Of a DNA stretch of 64,000 nucleotides, positions 26,001 to 41,000 are shown piece by piece. This stretch comes from Amborella trichopoda (Eukaryota; Streptophyta; Magnoliopsida; Amborellales; Amborellaceae), in NCBI RefSeq assembly GCF_000471905.2, contig NW_006495273.1, forward strand, positions 7,348,720-7,412,719. Direction: 5' to 3'. Numbering within the stretch: position 1 is the stretch's first letter; each line of letters opens with the position of its first letter. A program made the translations under genes and the position numbers. The notes beneath the pieces are model-generated. The model was not told where the DNA came from and made no database searches. It worked only from the letters and a program-made list of their open reading frames with translations.

Positions 26001-29000
26001 TAGAATATTTATCCGGGGTCTTTCGGGATCATTGGTTACTTTATTACTATGTGGGCAATCTGTAGAAGTTCCTAAGGATTCTATATGATTTCCTTTTGTT
26101 GCCGATTATCACACACAACTTCTGATGGCTTGGTATTTTTATCTTTGCTGTCGTTCCTTGTTAGGCCTCCTTTGTGCTAAAATTATGTCACAAAGCAGCA
26201 TGGGCTCGTGTATCTTTGCTTTGTCAGAAGTACACAAGGAAACCAGTGGGGACTCATAGTGATTTTGTGTCACGAGAATTGATTGTAGATTCTGTCTCAG
26301 ATGCATGTTCAAAGAGTGCTTTCTTCCTAAATGTTCTTCATCAATGTGGTGACTCTGCTGTAAAAGAGACTTTTGTTGATTGTCTTTCAAAATGGTCTGT
26401 TGCTGATACAATGATTACAAGGTTGGCTGAGCCGTTTGATCTGGTGCGGCAATGGGTTAAGGTATGGACTCTTAAATCTTTTTGGTTCTTCTAGATTTGT
26501 CAAACTCTTGATATTTTCTAATTCTTATTTTGAATAGATAGTGTGCAAGGATTATGGACATGTCAAGGAGGATGATTCGGCCCCATTGCTATATTTTCTG
26601 CTATCAAACCCATACAAATGGTCAAAAATGACAATGGGTGCTATTTTGGAGCAAGTTTTGTGACAATCTCTCTTCTCTCCCTCTCTCTCTCTCTTTCAAA
26701 CTGTTCTTAGTTTCCTATTTCCTGAACTGCAAATTATCTTGTAATTTACTTTGTGAACCTGTGTGTGTGTTTTTTTTTTCTTCTTATTAGGAGCTTTTAG
26801 CCTATGCAGAAATGGAGGTTCGTTATTCTAGTTTTTGTCTGAAGATGCAGCAGAAAATCATCAGCATTCTCTTGGGTGATATCTATGTTACAGAAAACAA
26901 TTATTTGCTGAGATCAAAGATTCTTCTTTTGAAAAGCAGAGTTGCTAAGGCTAGTGGACTTGGAGGCCTCAATGACTGTCTTCAATGCTTATCCGAATCG
27001 ATTTGTCTGCTTGTGAGTTTTATGTTTATTGAAATGGCCTATTCAGTTGAATATGCCTGGATTATGGAATACTGAGTTAGCTTTTCTCAAAAAACAGAAT
27101 ACTAAACTAGCTGAAGATCCTGCTGAATGTAATGCTTCATTATGCCACCAATTGGCTATGACGTATTGTTTGCATGCATTATGCACCCAGGAGGCTGATC
27201 AAAACTCAGAGGTGATCTCATGGGAAGCATAATTGATCAGTTTAATTTATAGTTCTTCTTCTGTAGATTTGAGGCAATCCATGGGATTCTTAATGATTCT
27301 GAACTATTTATGTTCATGTGCAGGTCATCCATCATGATGTCAGTAGTGCCTTAAATTTGTGGGCACAAATTTATGTTTTGGGGTCTTCCATTTTGGATTC
27401 TCATCATGAGCTGGGGATGCAAAATGCATTGCCATTGTTGTATCATACTGTTGATTTGCTGTCATTGAAGGTAATTGGTATTTTGTGGAGTGTTTCTTTT
27501 GTTATTCTCTCATTCATTTTCTGTTGCTTCTTGAATAAATATTAGTAAGTTCAAACTGTTTCTTTTGTGATTGTTTCATTCATGTTCCATCTCTTCTTCT
27601 AGAAAAAATATTAAGTATCATTGTACCCTTTGTTATTTCTGAAATGACTATTTACGGTGGGGCTCATTCTTTACCCTATTCCAGGATTTTTCAAAGTTGA
27701 GTCTCAAATTCCATGAGCTGATACTTCAATCATTATGCACCCGAAAGAAAATCCCATTGGGTGAATGCTTGGCAGTGTTTTGGGGTGACAGAAGGCTAAA
27801 TCATGCCCTTTGTACTGCTCCTATTGATGATGCTTTTATAGCATTTCTATCAAAAGAATTCGAAGTTTCTGCTGACTCTTTCAATTTCTGGGTAAGTTGT
27901 ATAAAAGGGAATCCATATCTATTGTTAGGGTTCCAGCAGAAATTTCTGCTTGTTGATTCCATTGTGAGGGATACTGCTACTAATCCTTCGAAGGAATGTC
28001 CATTGGGTACTGACATATCCTATGAAAAGATAATAGAGGCGGCATCAAATCTTGTCTCAAATGTACGTCCCTTCATTTGTTGATTTGATAAATCCTAACT
28101 ACCAATTTATTTGAACTGCAATATTCACCAATCTGCAAAATCTTTGATAATTTTTCTAATTTCAGGTTGCCAAAGATACTCGGTCAATTTTCATTGCAGG
28201 ATATTTATACTACGACTTGAGTGAGAGGCTTGTTTCGAGTGGGAAGTTTTTGGAGGTCAGTGTTTTTAGCCTACTCAAGATCATATTGTTGTAGAAATTT
28301 TATATTAAAAACAATTGTCTATAGACCTGATATCTTTTGAGATCTATAAATATACTTGGGGTATATTTTGTATGGTATTCATGTCATGTGCATTTATGGA
28401 CATTGTGGTGGTGAATACATGCCTTTTTACTCCAAACATCTTGTATAGAAGGGATCAGTCCCTCACTTATTCCTATGGGTTGGTGAACTGGGCTCTAACC
28501 CAATACCAGAAGTTGCAATGAACACCCTTTGCGAGGTATAATTAAACCAATTAGTCCCTCAATTAGCATTATTGAAGTTTCTTTAGTTCACTAGAATGCA
28601 ATGTAATTATTCAGATTAAACCACCATTTCGATAATGGGGTTTGAGAGCCACTACAACACAATGCAATTATTCAGATTAAACCACCATTTTGATAATGTA
28701 TTTCAATGAGATTGGAGATATGTGATTTGTGCGTTGCGAACATATAATCTGCATTGCCAATCTTAGATTATAGAGTATCGTGGTGCCAAACACGTGTCCT
28801 TACAGTCACATGTGTGACTCTAAGCATTTATATTAGTTTAGAGGTTGACCTCTATTTTTCTGACTCGAATGATTTAAATGTTGGGGAGCTTTTGAAGGCG
28901 GATTGGATATGTTATAAACTGATATAAGGTTCCATAAGCAGATTTTTGTTCTCAAATTTACACTTTTGCTATTAACAAGAACATAGTAAGATATCCTCGT

Positions 29001-32000
29001 TTGAGTGGGGGTGCGGATTGGTCCTTTGGGGACCAATGGGCTTTATGGCTAAGATGTCCTTAGAGTAGAGTGGCATGAGAACCATAGATCTCTCGCTGTG
29101 GTTTTTGGGCTAGACCTAAGCTGATTGGATTGAAACCAGGGACCCTTGGGTCCAAACTGGCATTAGGCTCGATATATGTGCTGGAGAGGGTTCGCGGGTC
29201 ATCCCTTGTCAAGATTGAAGTGAACCTAATGGGTGTGTGCCAGGACTAATACATACTCCTGCACTATGAAGGTGTAGATGCTTTTGAGGGCAAGGATCAA
29301 AAGCTCGACACCATCGGTATGACATGCACACATGATAGCTGCATCTTTGGAGAAAGACCCGTGTGATCTATGCATGTATGTGATGACTGCGGACACCCAA
29401 ACCTCGAGTGGCTTATATCTTTATATTAGCTGATCTGTCCTTGTGGGCACCTGAAATCCTCTTAGAGAGGGATCTTTTCGCTTTAGAAAATGATCTTCAT
29501 ATCCATGTGGTAAGAGTTCAAATTCTTCGTAGTATAAATTCATATGTTCATTAAAAATAGCTTTCCCATTAGCTACTTCCTCGATTGCATCTTCTTCATT
29601 GAAATGGATGTTTGTTTCAATTGGCAAAAGTGTTGACCATGGATTTGAAGGATAAGATTGGCAAACCCACCTCATCCCCTTGGTTTTGAGTGTGCTCTTG
29701 GACTCGAATTATCCTGTCTCAGAGTCTCCCCACTTCCGAGCCTGCTCTGATGCTAGATGGTTGAAACTAGGAAGAGAGAAGAATAGAAGGAGAAATAAAC
29801 CAATGGGCTATTTTCTTAGTTAGATTTAAAAGTCGCCATTGTATTCTCAGGCTTCTAATGGCCCTCCACCAAGTCCACATCATTGAAAGACCAAAACCCA
29901 TCTAATAAACCTCAATGCTTTGACCAAATGTAGAATTTCTCCATCTTTAAAACCCATTAGAGAGCATCAAGCAATAGTTCTTGGCCCCAATTTACTTGTT
30001 GATGACTTTAATTGACTGAAGAAATTTCATGAACAGCCGCAAAAATCCCTACAGAACTTAAACTCGAAATGCTCTAAACCCAAACTGCATCAAGATGTCA
30101 ACAAGGGAAGGCTGAGTTTGTCATTCCTCTGCTCAAAGTCCATAAAAAAAGTTTGAAGGACTTTAAGAGGAAGGACCACATCCGTTTCATATTCTATTGA
30201 CAATGGATGGGTAGGGTATTGTCAAAGGAACATTTATGAAGTACATTATGTATGAATCATTCTGGAAATATTTTTTTTTTTGGGAAAACGACTTATACAC
30301 CCTCTCTATAATTATAATCCCAAATAACCCCCTGGGTCCATGGGCTTTCCAAGACTCTCTCTAAGCTAAAAGAAAATGATGTTTAACCCTATCTTTTCCT
30401 TTTGTATTGTCCCAATTACACCATTTACCTTTTTATCTTTTTTAATAAATCCCATCAGATAAATGGAATGTGTGCCTCTTTTAATCTACTTGTGAGGTTC
30501 ACAAGATGAGAGAGTAATGGGGGTTCAAGGGAGATTGCAAGCGATAGAGAGGAAAGGAAAGGTTCATGGGTAAGGAAGAGAAAAAGAGAAGGAGAACTTT
30601 TATTGTCATTTTCTTTCAACTTGGTGGGGGTCCATGGGCTTTCTATGGATCTGAAGATTTATTTTAGATTATAATTACAAAGAGGGTGGTATATGTCTTT
30701 TTTCCTTTTCCTTTTAAATTCTGAATGATGAAAAATCTGTTTCACATAATATTTTTGGTCAGACAATTGAATTTTGTGCTTAATTTTTCAGACATTTTGT
30801 TTGATGTGCCAAAGTTTGTTTCATTTTCTACAATGCTCTTTTGTTCTTTCTTTACTCGTATGAGATTTGCTAAGTGATGGATTGGGTTTTTGATATCTTT
30901 TTTAGGCTCTTTCGTATGCAAGAAAATCACTTAATTTGAGGAAGAAACTCCTTCAAAGGAATTTCTTATTTTCATCTAAAAGTTCAAAGACGGAAGACAT
31001 TGGGGATGAAGAAATTAATGTAAATGATAAAGCTGCTAGGTTTTCTCTAGAAATTCTTGGATCGAAAACCAGAAACTTTTGGCCAGAGTTTGTCTCTTGT
31101 GGAAAGTTTGATGATTCTATCAGTCCTTGGAATGTGCTTAGGACCTATTTAGAAAGCGCGCTTCAGGTACTTTTCCTTCTCTATTCTATATATTAAAGGG
31201 AAATCCTTCTATGTGTCTCAACACTCATAATATATACGTGGCTTGATGCTCACAATAGAGTGAGGTGAGAACAATGTCACAAGCTGTTGCCAGCTTTGTC
31301 TGTTAGGCCATAATTATTGTGTAACGTTGTTGTTAGTTTACTCCTAGCTGTTTGGTTAAGATCAGAGGGCTAGATATATACAGACACACAAATTATGAGT
31401 TAGAGACAAATACAAAGCTGATCCTATGTTAATATAATTCAAAATGATTTAACATTTTCAGATTTTTTTTAAAAATATTTTTCTCTGATATCGAATAACT
31501 TCTAGGTTGGGAGAATTTATGAAGCTATTGGGTGTTCTGATGAAGCTGAACATATTCTATCTGTGGGGAAGGAAATATCTTGTTCGCAAGGTTTCATTCT
31601 TTTCGGGGTGACATTTGGGTCTATCTTAGGTATCATAATTTGATTATTCTTTTTTTCTTAGGTATCATAATTTGATTGTTCTTTTTTTTTTTTGTAAATT
31701 TAATTTTTGCTTATTCTGAATATGCTGTTCATAAGAAGCAAACTGAAAATACTATGTATTTGTCACCTTTTTCTTGTCTTGCTTTGGTGGTGCAATTAAG
31801 TCGGTTTGCTGTTTGATCATTCTGAAGTGCTATAGTTTCATGGCTACAAGAGGTTCTGGATTTTCAAACTTTTGTTGGCTGTTACTTTCGTTTTCCTCCA
31901 GGAGAATTGTATTTCAGGAAGCAACTTTGGGATCAATCTGAAAAGGAACTTGTGAATGCCAAGCAGAAATTAGACGACTCCAAATTGCCATTTGCTTGCA

Positions 32001-35000
32001 CGTTGTGTAAATTGACAACGTATTCTATACTTGAGATGCGAATTGGAAACTTGATTCAAAACTATCATGCAAGGGTTAGGGATGTACCTCTTAAGCAGAT
32101 TTCTGGTTCTGCCCTTGACATTTACACTTCAGCTCAAAATAAACTGTGCCATGCTGAACTGGAGTATTCTTTTTGCTTGAGAGAGAAATCAAGTTCTGGA
32201 ATTATATCAGACAAAAATGTTGCTGTTAACGAGCCTGGTCGTGAAGTTGCGAAAATGAGTATGTTTGTGTTGCAAAAATGAGTATGGTTATAATTGGGAA
32301 ATATGAAACCAACTTTTATGGTACTTACTTCAAATGCCTGGATTCATTTTTTACTTTTCTTTAACAGGTCGTGCTGTCCCCAGGAATTCAACATTTGATG
32401 AGGATGTAACCTTTCCCATTGATACAAACTCCAGAAAGGCTATGAGGTCTACAAAACGAGCTAATGGCTTTAAGAATGCGAGTACCGATGCCGTAATAGC
32501 TTGTAAGCAACAAGGACCTGTGAGAACTTCATCTACTACAAGAAGAACACGTTCCAGTTCTAGGAAAGCCTCCAATCAAGAAGATGATGGAAATGAACAG
32601 ATGCCAAATGTGTATTCCAATCCTAATCATGTGAATCTTTGCCCCCACATACACTCCCTGAGGGAAACTAAAAAGAGTCTTGGATGTATATGCAGTCCTG
32701 AATCTAAATGTGATGGAGGATGTTTATGTGATCAGACATGTTGGATATGTCATGTTGCAAAAGTATGTGCAGCTGGTTCAATGAAGAATTTTGTTGCTTT
32801 AAAATGGAGTTTTCATCATAGAAGCATCTTCTCAAGATTGCACCTTAAGATAGGTATGCTGGTATGACAACAAATAGTTCGTTGCCATGATCATCCTTGC
32901 AAAAATATATACAGCTGCATGCTTATTAGTGTTTATCTTTCTTGACCAGGAAAATGCCTAAGACTTAATGGGAAGATTCATGAAGTGCATGACAGATTCC
33001 ATCATAGCCTTTCCTTTCTCTTCCTTGTCAATAGATTGTCATCTTTTCAGACACATTCCAGTGGCACACTTTTCCAGTTTGATTATGTTGAGAAGCAAAT
33101 TCCTGGAGACATATTTCCTATTGAACGTGCACTTCTATTATACGAGATCAGTTGTTTGACATTGAGATATTGTTTCTCTATGCATTCTAGGTAACATTGA
33201 TCTTCATTTTTGTTTTTATCTATATCTTTGCAAGATCTGTATGTTGCTGAATGTCTAATCTTGTTTTCTTTTTCCTACTGGCTTTTACATATTCAGAACT
33301 TGGTGCTGTGTACCAAGGATAGTAGGTTGGCTTTTACAAGCCTTTGTGGGCTGTCGTGAACTTCCCTTACTCTTCGGAAAGGTTGTTCTCCATTCTGTTG
33401 TATTTATATTCTTTTCCATTCCAGCAACCTTGGCCTTTTTTGTTTTTGGCAGCATTCTCTTGAATGCATAGCTCTTCTATTAAATTCAAATAAAATACAA
33501 AACTAAATTGTGCCCATATCCTAGAACTATCATGTTCTGGGATCATGTCCTTCATAGCATACTTTTGTCTAGGCATCAAAAGCTTCATCTGGCTCATGTG
33601 AATTCCTACTGTTTTAGTCGGATTGTGATGATGCAAAGGCACATGAGATATCTGGGTGCTAACTTATCTTGTGCATTAAGCAGGTCTCAAGATTGCTTGC
33701 TATGATACATTTACTCTCTACTTCAGTTGGTCTTTATTCTCTGCCTGTGCATTATGGGAAAAAACTCTCTGCCATTCATTGGGCTGCATACTTCCACCAG
33801 GCTTCACTTGGTAGTAGCCTGAATCTACAACACCTTGCTGTTCTGAAGGAAAAAATTGTATCATACAACGACAATACTCTCGAGGTTTATTCCATATGCC
33901 TCTTGAATTTCTTGGTGCCATGTGTTTTACTATGAAAAGATAAACTGTTGCGTATACATGTTTGTTATTTGTGTATTTCTGGAGGTATAATTTTTTTGGT
34001 TCATCTGTTTGGTTTTCTTTGATTTTGTTGTTTACCTGTTTTTCGATTTCCTACAGATTGAATGGTTGTGAAGTTTATAGAGCATCTTTTGAAGCATTAA
34101 TGAAGAAGAATAATTTCCTTTTCTAAAGCCATGTAGATTGATACATCTATAGTATATGTGCCACATTGCCAGATTGCTGATTTTATGCACACATTGTTAA
34201 CTATATTTAGAATTCCAGCTTTCTCCAAAGACTTGCCATGATCTCTTTCTGAGCTGGCTTTGAAATCCTTAACCATTTTCGTTTTAAGAATTAAAATAGT
34301 AAAAATCGAGAAAGATAAAATTGTGAACTTACATTTCCTCAAATGAGCTCAGCGAATGTAAGTCATGGTCTCATCCTCACTAGCATTATTTGTGGCCCAT
34401 TAGAATCTTATGATATGTAAATGTAGCTGTTGTTGAAGTTCTTTTCAATGGGGACAAGTTAATCCTCCACTAATCTTCAAGGGATTCTGTTATCCTCCTC
34501 ATCCCCATGATACCACTAGGAATCCCTCCACATAATCTTTGTGCACATCATCTTAACCACCACTAGTCATTGTGATTGTTGTTGCAACCTTTAGATTAAT
34601 TAATCTTCAAGGGATTCTGTCATTACCTCTCTTCCCGTGTGACTAGGAACCCCATGGTACCACGAGGAATCCCTTCCACATAATCTTTGTGCACATCATC
34701 TTAACCACCACTAGTCATTGTGATCATTGTTGCAACCTTTGTTATCTTCTTGTTCATATCCTCCTCTAATTGCCCCTCTCTTTGATAATGAGTTTAAAGA
34801 TACATGTAATCCAATTTATGACATTGTAACATGCTATTTAGCCTTCTCAATTGCCTCTTCCTTAGGTTTAAATTCACATACACTGATTTGTGGTGCTTCT
34901 TGCTTGGAAACCTATTTTTCCTTGATGTGTGGATCCATTGGAATGTGCTCTAGTTTCACACGCACCTTATGGTTGGGCATGTTTGGCTTAGGACCTTGAT

Positions 35001-38000
35001 TGTGATTCTTGGCAAGTTGGGAGTATCACCTCCATGTTTATCCGACCATTTTGCCAAAAGGGATAAGAAATTTACTCAAATTCGAGTAACATCACATTGG
35101 AAAATATAAGAGAATGGCATAATATTATAATGTATAGCACTATGAACTGATAAGTAACCTGGTTCTAGTTGTGCGTGACTTCTACTTCTGCTGTGAGGCT
35201 TAACTGAAAAGCACCTTGTGCATCCATATATGGAGCAATAAAAAAGAATAGTCATAGGATACATAGGTGGATCACATAGATGCATTATGCATTGGATAGA
35301 TCATCACAGGTTCACAATTTTATAATTCAAATAAAACCCAAATTTACCTCTTTGAATGCCTCATTTTGTGCCATCTCATCGTGCTTCAATATTTCATGGT
35401 ATTACTTCAACCTTCGATGATCTTAGTTTGCTTGCTTTGATGTGCGGTGTAATGGTATGTTGGTTGAGAAAAAACCTAAATATCTCATGAATGCTACATG
35501 TCCATAGTTAGATATGAAATAAGGAAAACCCCCACAAGGCTCAAACCACATATGTCACAAGTTCACAATTTGCTAATTATTGAATTTGCCTGCTCATTTG
35601 ATTGGCCGGTGCAGTAGACGACTCTGCTGGTCATTAATTAAGTCCCAATCTTTGTTATAGCTTGCAAATAACTTTGATGACCTGCTTTGCACTGTCCATT
35701 GCTTTATATAAAAATCCCATCGTAGGGCAGTAGGCTTCACATCAAATTCAATCCTCTTCAAAACTGCTACGAATGGAGCTGTGCGCTGACAATTTGCTCG
35801 TAATTATCTCAAAATCTGTGGCTATTAATTATTCCTTCAACTTCTTACGCAGCTAGAGTTTTGGAGATTGTTGAGTTAACCCATTCTTCTAATGCAACCA
35901 TCTTCAACCCTGATTATGACTTGCAATTGACCTTATAGTCGAGTATGAGGTCACAAATCTAGTATGCTGGCCTTATCAGCTCTCTTACTGTGGATATCCT
36001 CGTCATATTATTGGACCTATGAGAGATAGTGAGCGATAATACATGAATTTTTTTTACAGAATTCCCTTTCTTAACGTAGTTCTTAACTTGCTTTAGTTCG
36101 CTGATATCTTCCAACATAATTTCTACCCAGTAAGTTGTGCTTGGGCTCGAAAGTTTCTCATAAGCCTTTTGCTTGCATTCATGCAGTTCTTTGCATCATG
36201 TTTTATCTCTTGAACTCCATGCTCCCCAGTAGCCTCCACCACATTCCTAAGGAAGTTAAACAGGATCCCACTCTTGACTTTGTTGGAAGCATCTACACTA
36301 GGACAATGATATCAGGAAACTGATCAGAGTCCTTCTGTAGGGTCATTCCAGCCATCTGACATGACTGTTTCTCTTTGAGAAAAAGGTGAACTATCTGACA
36401 TGACTGTTTCTGCTGTCTTTCACTGCATCAACTTGTATTTCCATCTCATCCAAGCAAGGCCCCCAAAGCTCATATGCAGTCGGAGGCTTGAATCTGGGTC
36501 CCATGTGTAATAGTGGTCATCATGGGTTCTTGATATATTGGGTGAGACGGCGACAACAACCACTTGGTGATTGCCTTTGAAATGCTCTTCCTATTTGTCT
36601 TGATCCATGAGGATTTTAAGGTTTTCCACTCTTGGTTTGGACAAAAGGGGTGAATTCGACCTTGGATAAGCTTTTTTTGCTGCAATGTCTGGGAAGACAG
36701 CGTAGCTTGGGAAGATTGAGAACTACTAAGAGGTCATTGCTTCTCAAGCATGGTGGAAGATTTGAATACTCTTGGAAAGCATCCCCCTTGCCAGGTACTC
36801 CATGATTAAGTCTTCAAGGTTAGTCGTGAATGAGTCCACAACAGACCACGTCCACTCAGCCTCCCATGCTGCCCTGCTGTTGGTACATATCTTTTGGGCT
36901 GACCTTGCATATTCAAGCTGGGGCACAAAATCCTTTCCTCCTCTTCTTGAGGAGGTGAATACTTTTCTTTCTCTCCCTCTCCCACCCAATTCTCCCCCCT
37001 GCCGACCTTTTCTCCTCCCTCAACCACTTTCAGATTTTGTGCTTTCTTGCCTTTTGCTGCCATGATGGGTGCGAGCATTTGTTGCTTGAAATTCACAGGA
37101 ATCATATCACAAGGCACAACATCACCTGTCGCTTTAGCTAACTGATGTTTTAGGTGTTTTTCTTTTTGTGTGTTTTGCTTTGTGTACAAAACAACACTCT
37201 TCTGCCTACAATTTTTGTAATCCTTTTTTAGTAGCGAAATGTGCATTCTCTATTACTTATATATATAGCCAATTATCTCAAAAGAAAATGTTTATTACTG
37301 TGATTTTGGAGAGGAAATCTTTGGGGCATGCCAGGAGCATAAAAAACCAACAAAATTAGCGTCATCAAGTTAAAAAAGAAAAACGAAGAACTGATTCTCA
37401 CTGGTGTGCATGTATAAAAATGTTTGTGTAAATCAAAGTATGGAAAGTATTTATTGTTTGGATTTTTTTTTAAAAAATAGTTGTTACTACAGCAACGGCC
37501 TAAGTGTGCTAGAGGAATAAAAATAGTTATAAATCTATCTATCTGCAATTTTATTTTCTGTGCCAATGAAATTTGTTTCAACCTCTTCATCCTCTTTATC
37601 TTTCACGTATAAAATGATAATCAATCTCAATGTATTTTGTTCTATCATGAAATATTGGGTTTGCAGCAATTGCTAAAGCACTTTAATTGTCGCAATAGAT
37701 GTGGACCATCCACCAACTTTGTAACCCAACCAAGAAATGAGACTAGAACCCATGTAATCTCTGCCCCCATTCCAACAATAGTCCTAACCTGATTTTCTAG
37801 AATCAGAATCACCTATTGAATCTGCATCTAAACATCCAATTATAGACCCCAAATTGAGACTCACTTGTTTATTTTTCTTATACAACAAACCGCTGTCAAT
37901 GGAACCTTTCACATACCTCATAATCATCTTTAATGCCTTCATGTGTACGGTGGTTGGCACATGCATGTACTGACATATCTGATTAACAAAATGTGAAATA

Positions 38001-41000
38001 TCTCAGCGTGTAAGAGTCAAACACTGCAATGCCTTTCCATACTTACTATATTTTTTTTGTCTTAACAATGGGTCTTCTTGATCGGGGCATAATCTTCTTG
38101 AAGCTACTGGAGTGCAACAAGGTTTACAATTCAACATAGGCTCTTTTAGTATATCTAACGCACATTTTTGCTGTGAAACGTGAATCTCATTGCAAGAACG
38201 ATCCACTTTCAATTTCTAGGAATTATAGCAAACCTCCTAGGTCTTTCATTTGAAAACTTTCATTGAGGAACTCTTTCACTTCCTATATCATCCTCATATT
38301 GCTTCCTGTAACAACAATGCCATCCACATATAACATAATAATAACAATGCCTTTCTCACCCTTCTAAAGGACTAGAGAATTATCATTGGCTGATTGTTCT
38401 CCCCGTTAATGTATCATATAAACTGTGGAACTAGGTTCTGGGTCCTTGCTTTAACCCATATATAGATGTCTTTGACTTACAAAAATATTCAACTGAGTTT
38501 GCTTCATTGAACGCAGGTGGCTATTCCATATATACTTCCTCCTTTAATGCTTCATTGATCCCAGGTGGCTATTCCGTATATTCTTCCTCCTTTAATTCTC
38601 CATGCAAGAAAGCATTTTGAGCATCCAATTGATAAAGTGGCCAATTTTGTAGAGAGCAAGGGATATAACAATCCATGCCACAAATTTTTTTAAAGCAAGA
38701 CTGAAAGTTTCCTCATTGTCCAAGCCATGCCTTTGTTTAAATCCTCTTGCCACAAGTCTTACCTTGTACCTTTCAACGCTCCCATCAGGTTTATCTTTCA
38801 CTTTGTATATCCATTTACAACTAACTACATTCTTGTATCTCGGCCTTCGTACGACGCACCCATTGTGGTTAACATGCATGGCCTGTATCTCTTCTGCGAT
38901 AGCTCTAATCCGCCTCTCATCTCTTCTGGCTTCAATGAAATTTTTGGGTTCTTTTATCTTCATGATTTCACACAAACAGCAGAAAATTATGCATGAAACT
39001 TCTGTACCTGATCCATATATCAACAAGATATTTCACTCTTGCTGATCTTCTCAAACTGTTGTTCTCTAGCTTGCAGTTGTTGGAAATCTTGTAAAGTTGA
39101 CTATAAATTCTAAGGTTGTTCAATCTTTGACCCCATTTGATGTACAATTATATCTTAACTAATTTATTTATTTTGCACTTCTTCATTGGTATCAAAGAAG
39201 GGTAAAAAATCTTCTCTAAGGTCATAAAGTGCCTCTTCATGGATGCTTTCTTCGATCTGGCTGCCGCCTTCTTGATTTGGGCCAGTCATGTCTCCCTCTA
39301 CCTTTTTTATTTCAGCATCATCTCCAATATGTTCCGCATTGTTTCTCTTCTTACCATGCTGTTTTTCCTCCAGGGGTTTGAATTTTCCAACTATCATAGG
39401 CTGGTGATGAGTTGTGTCATCTTGAAATTTATTTCCTTTAAAACCTGCATCACTTGTAAACATTTCCTTTGAAAGAAACCATGAGCGACTTTCATCAAAA
39501 GCAACATGCCTGGAAACAAATAGTGTTTTCAATCTAGGACCGTAGAATCTATAGCCTTTGTAATTATTATCATAGCCAAGAAATATGCACATTTTGGCCT
39601 TAGGGGAGAGCTTATTTCTTTGGCTGCTATCTATGTGCATGTATGCATAGCATCCCAAGGTCTTCAACATAGAATAATTTCGGTGTTACCAAAAAGCACT
39701 CTATAGGGGCTGATCCCATTAAGAGCTTTTGATAGCAGACTATTAATTAGGTATGCAGCTGTGCGAAATGCCTCAGTCTATCAGTACTTGGGCACACTAC
39801 TAGAATACATAAAAGACAATGCTGCCTCATTAATATGCTGATTCTTTCTCTCAGCAACTCCATTTTGGGCTGGAGTATGTAGCAAGAGATCTGTTGTTCT
39901 ATCCCATGATTCTTTAAGTAGTTCTTGAAAGCATGGGATGAGTACTCTCCACCTCCATCATTATGAAAAATAAATTTGATTTCGGTAATATTTTTCCACA
40001 AATGACTAGAACTTCATGAGCACCCAAAATACATTGGATGTGTTTTTGAGAAAAAACACCCATGTATGTTGTGTGTAAGCATAAATGAACGTAACATTAT
40101 AATAAGAACGAGAAGGAGAACACAAGGTGTAGAACACGCATCATGATGAATTAACTGAAATGGCGAAGAAGCTCATTTATTACTTAAAAGAACAGGGAAG
40201 TTCTGAACAATTGCCCAACTGACATTGTTAACAAATAAATTGACCGAGATATTTGGCATTTGAGGGTACAACGCCCTCATTACACAGTTGACTGACTTCT
40301 TGTTAGAATGACCTAGATGTTGATGCCATAAATCGGCATTTTTATTAACATTTAGACTGGAGAGCAGCATCGGGTGGTTCCTCACAAGGCAATCTATCAC
40401 ATATAACTGCTCACAATGAGTTTCCCAAAAGATCATGATTCCTGATTGTTGTTCCTTCACAAAACAAACTCAGGATAGATAGACGGTAAATCCCATTAAT
40501 CACGCACTAGTTGGGGAATGGAAATCAGATTATGTCTAAGATTTGGATTAAGGAAAGCATGATTCAAATGAATAGGACCAAAAGAGGACTCAATTTGGAC
40601 ATTGCCTACATGTGTGATGTCGAGGGAGGACCCATCACCAATTATAACTGAATCACTAAAAGGATCAAGGGAATAAAACACACGAGGATCTCCAGATACA
40701 TGGTTGGCAGCCACATGACCTACAGTCCATGCTCCATCAGTAGGATAAGTAATGGCAAGAGATTCCATAGTATTATTTAATGCTGCAGCCCTACTTTCAG
40801 TGTTGGCCAAAGCAATAATTTGATTTCCTCACTGATTAATTTTGTTGTCATTCTTGTATATGTCAGAATAGTTGCGGGCTTAATGGCCTCCTCTTCTACA
40901 TATTTGACAGATGTCTATTTCCATTAGGAGTAGGCAAGAGACCCCAACTAGCACCATAGAAGTTTCTACCACCATGCCAATTTCTGCCACCTCAAAAACT

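Noticed and set aside
31590-31629. Earlier donor CAAG|gtttca for separase exon 16
   Set aside because: It keeps the phase but removes a [14 protein letters not shown] segment that looks conserved, and the consensus is weaker than gtatca.
36470-37250. - strand open frames as a separate unknown gene
   Set aside because: Their order and the BED-like and DUF659-like motifs fit one decayed hAT transposase better than an independent gene.
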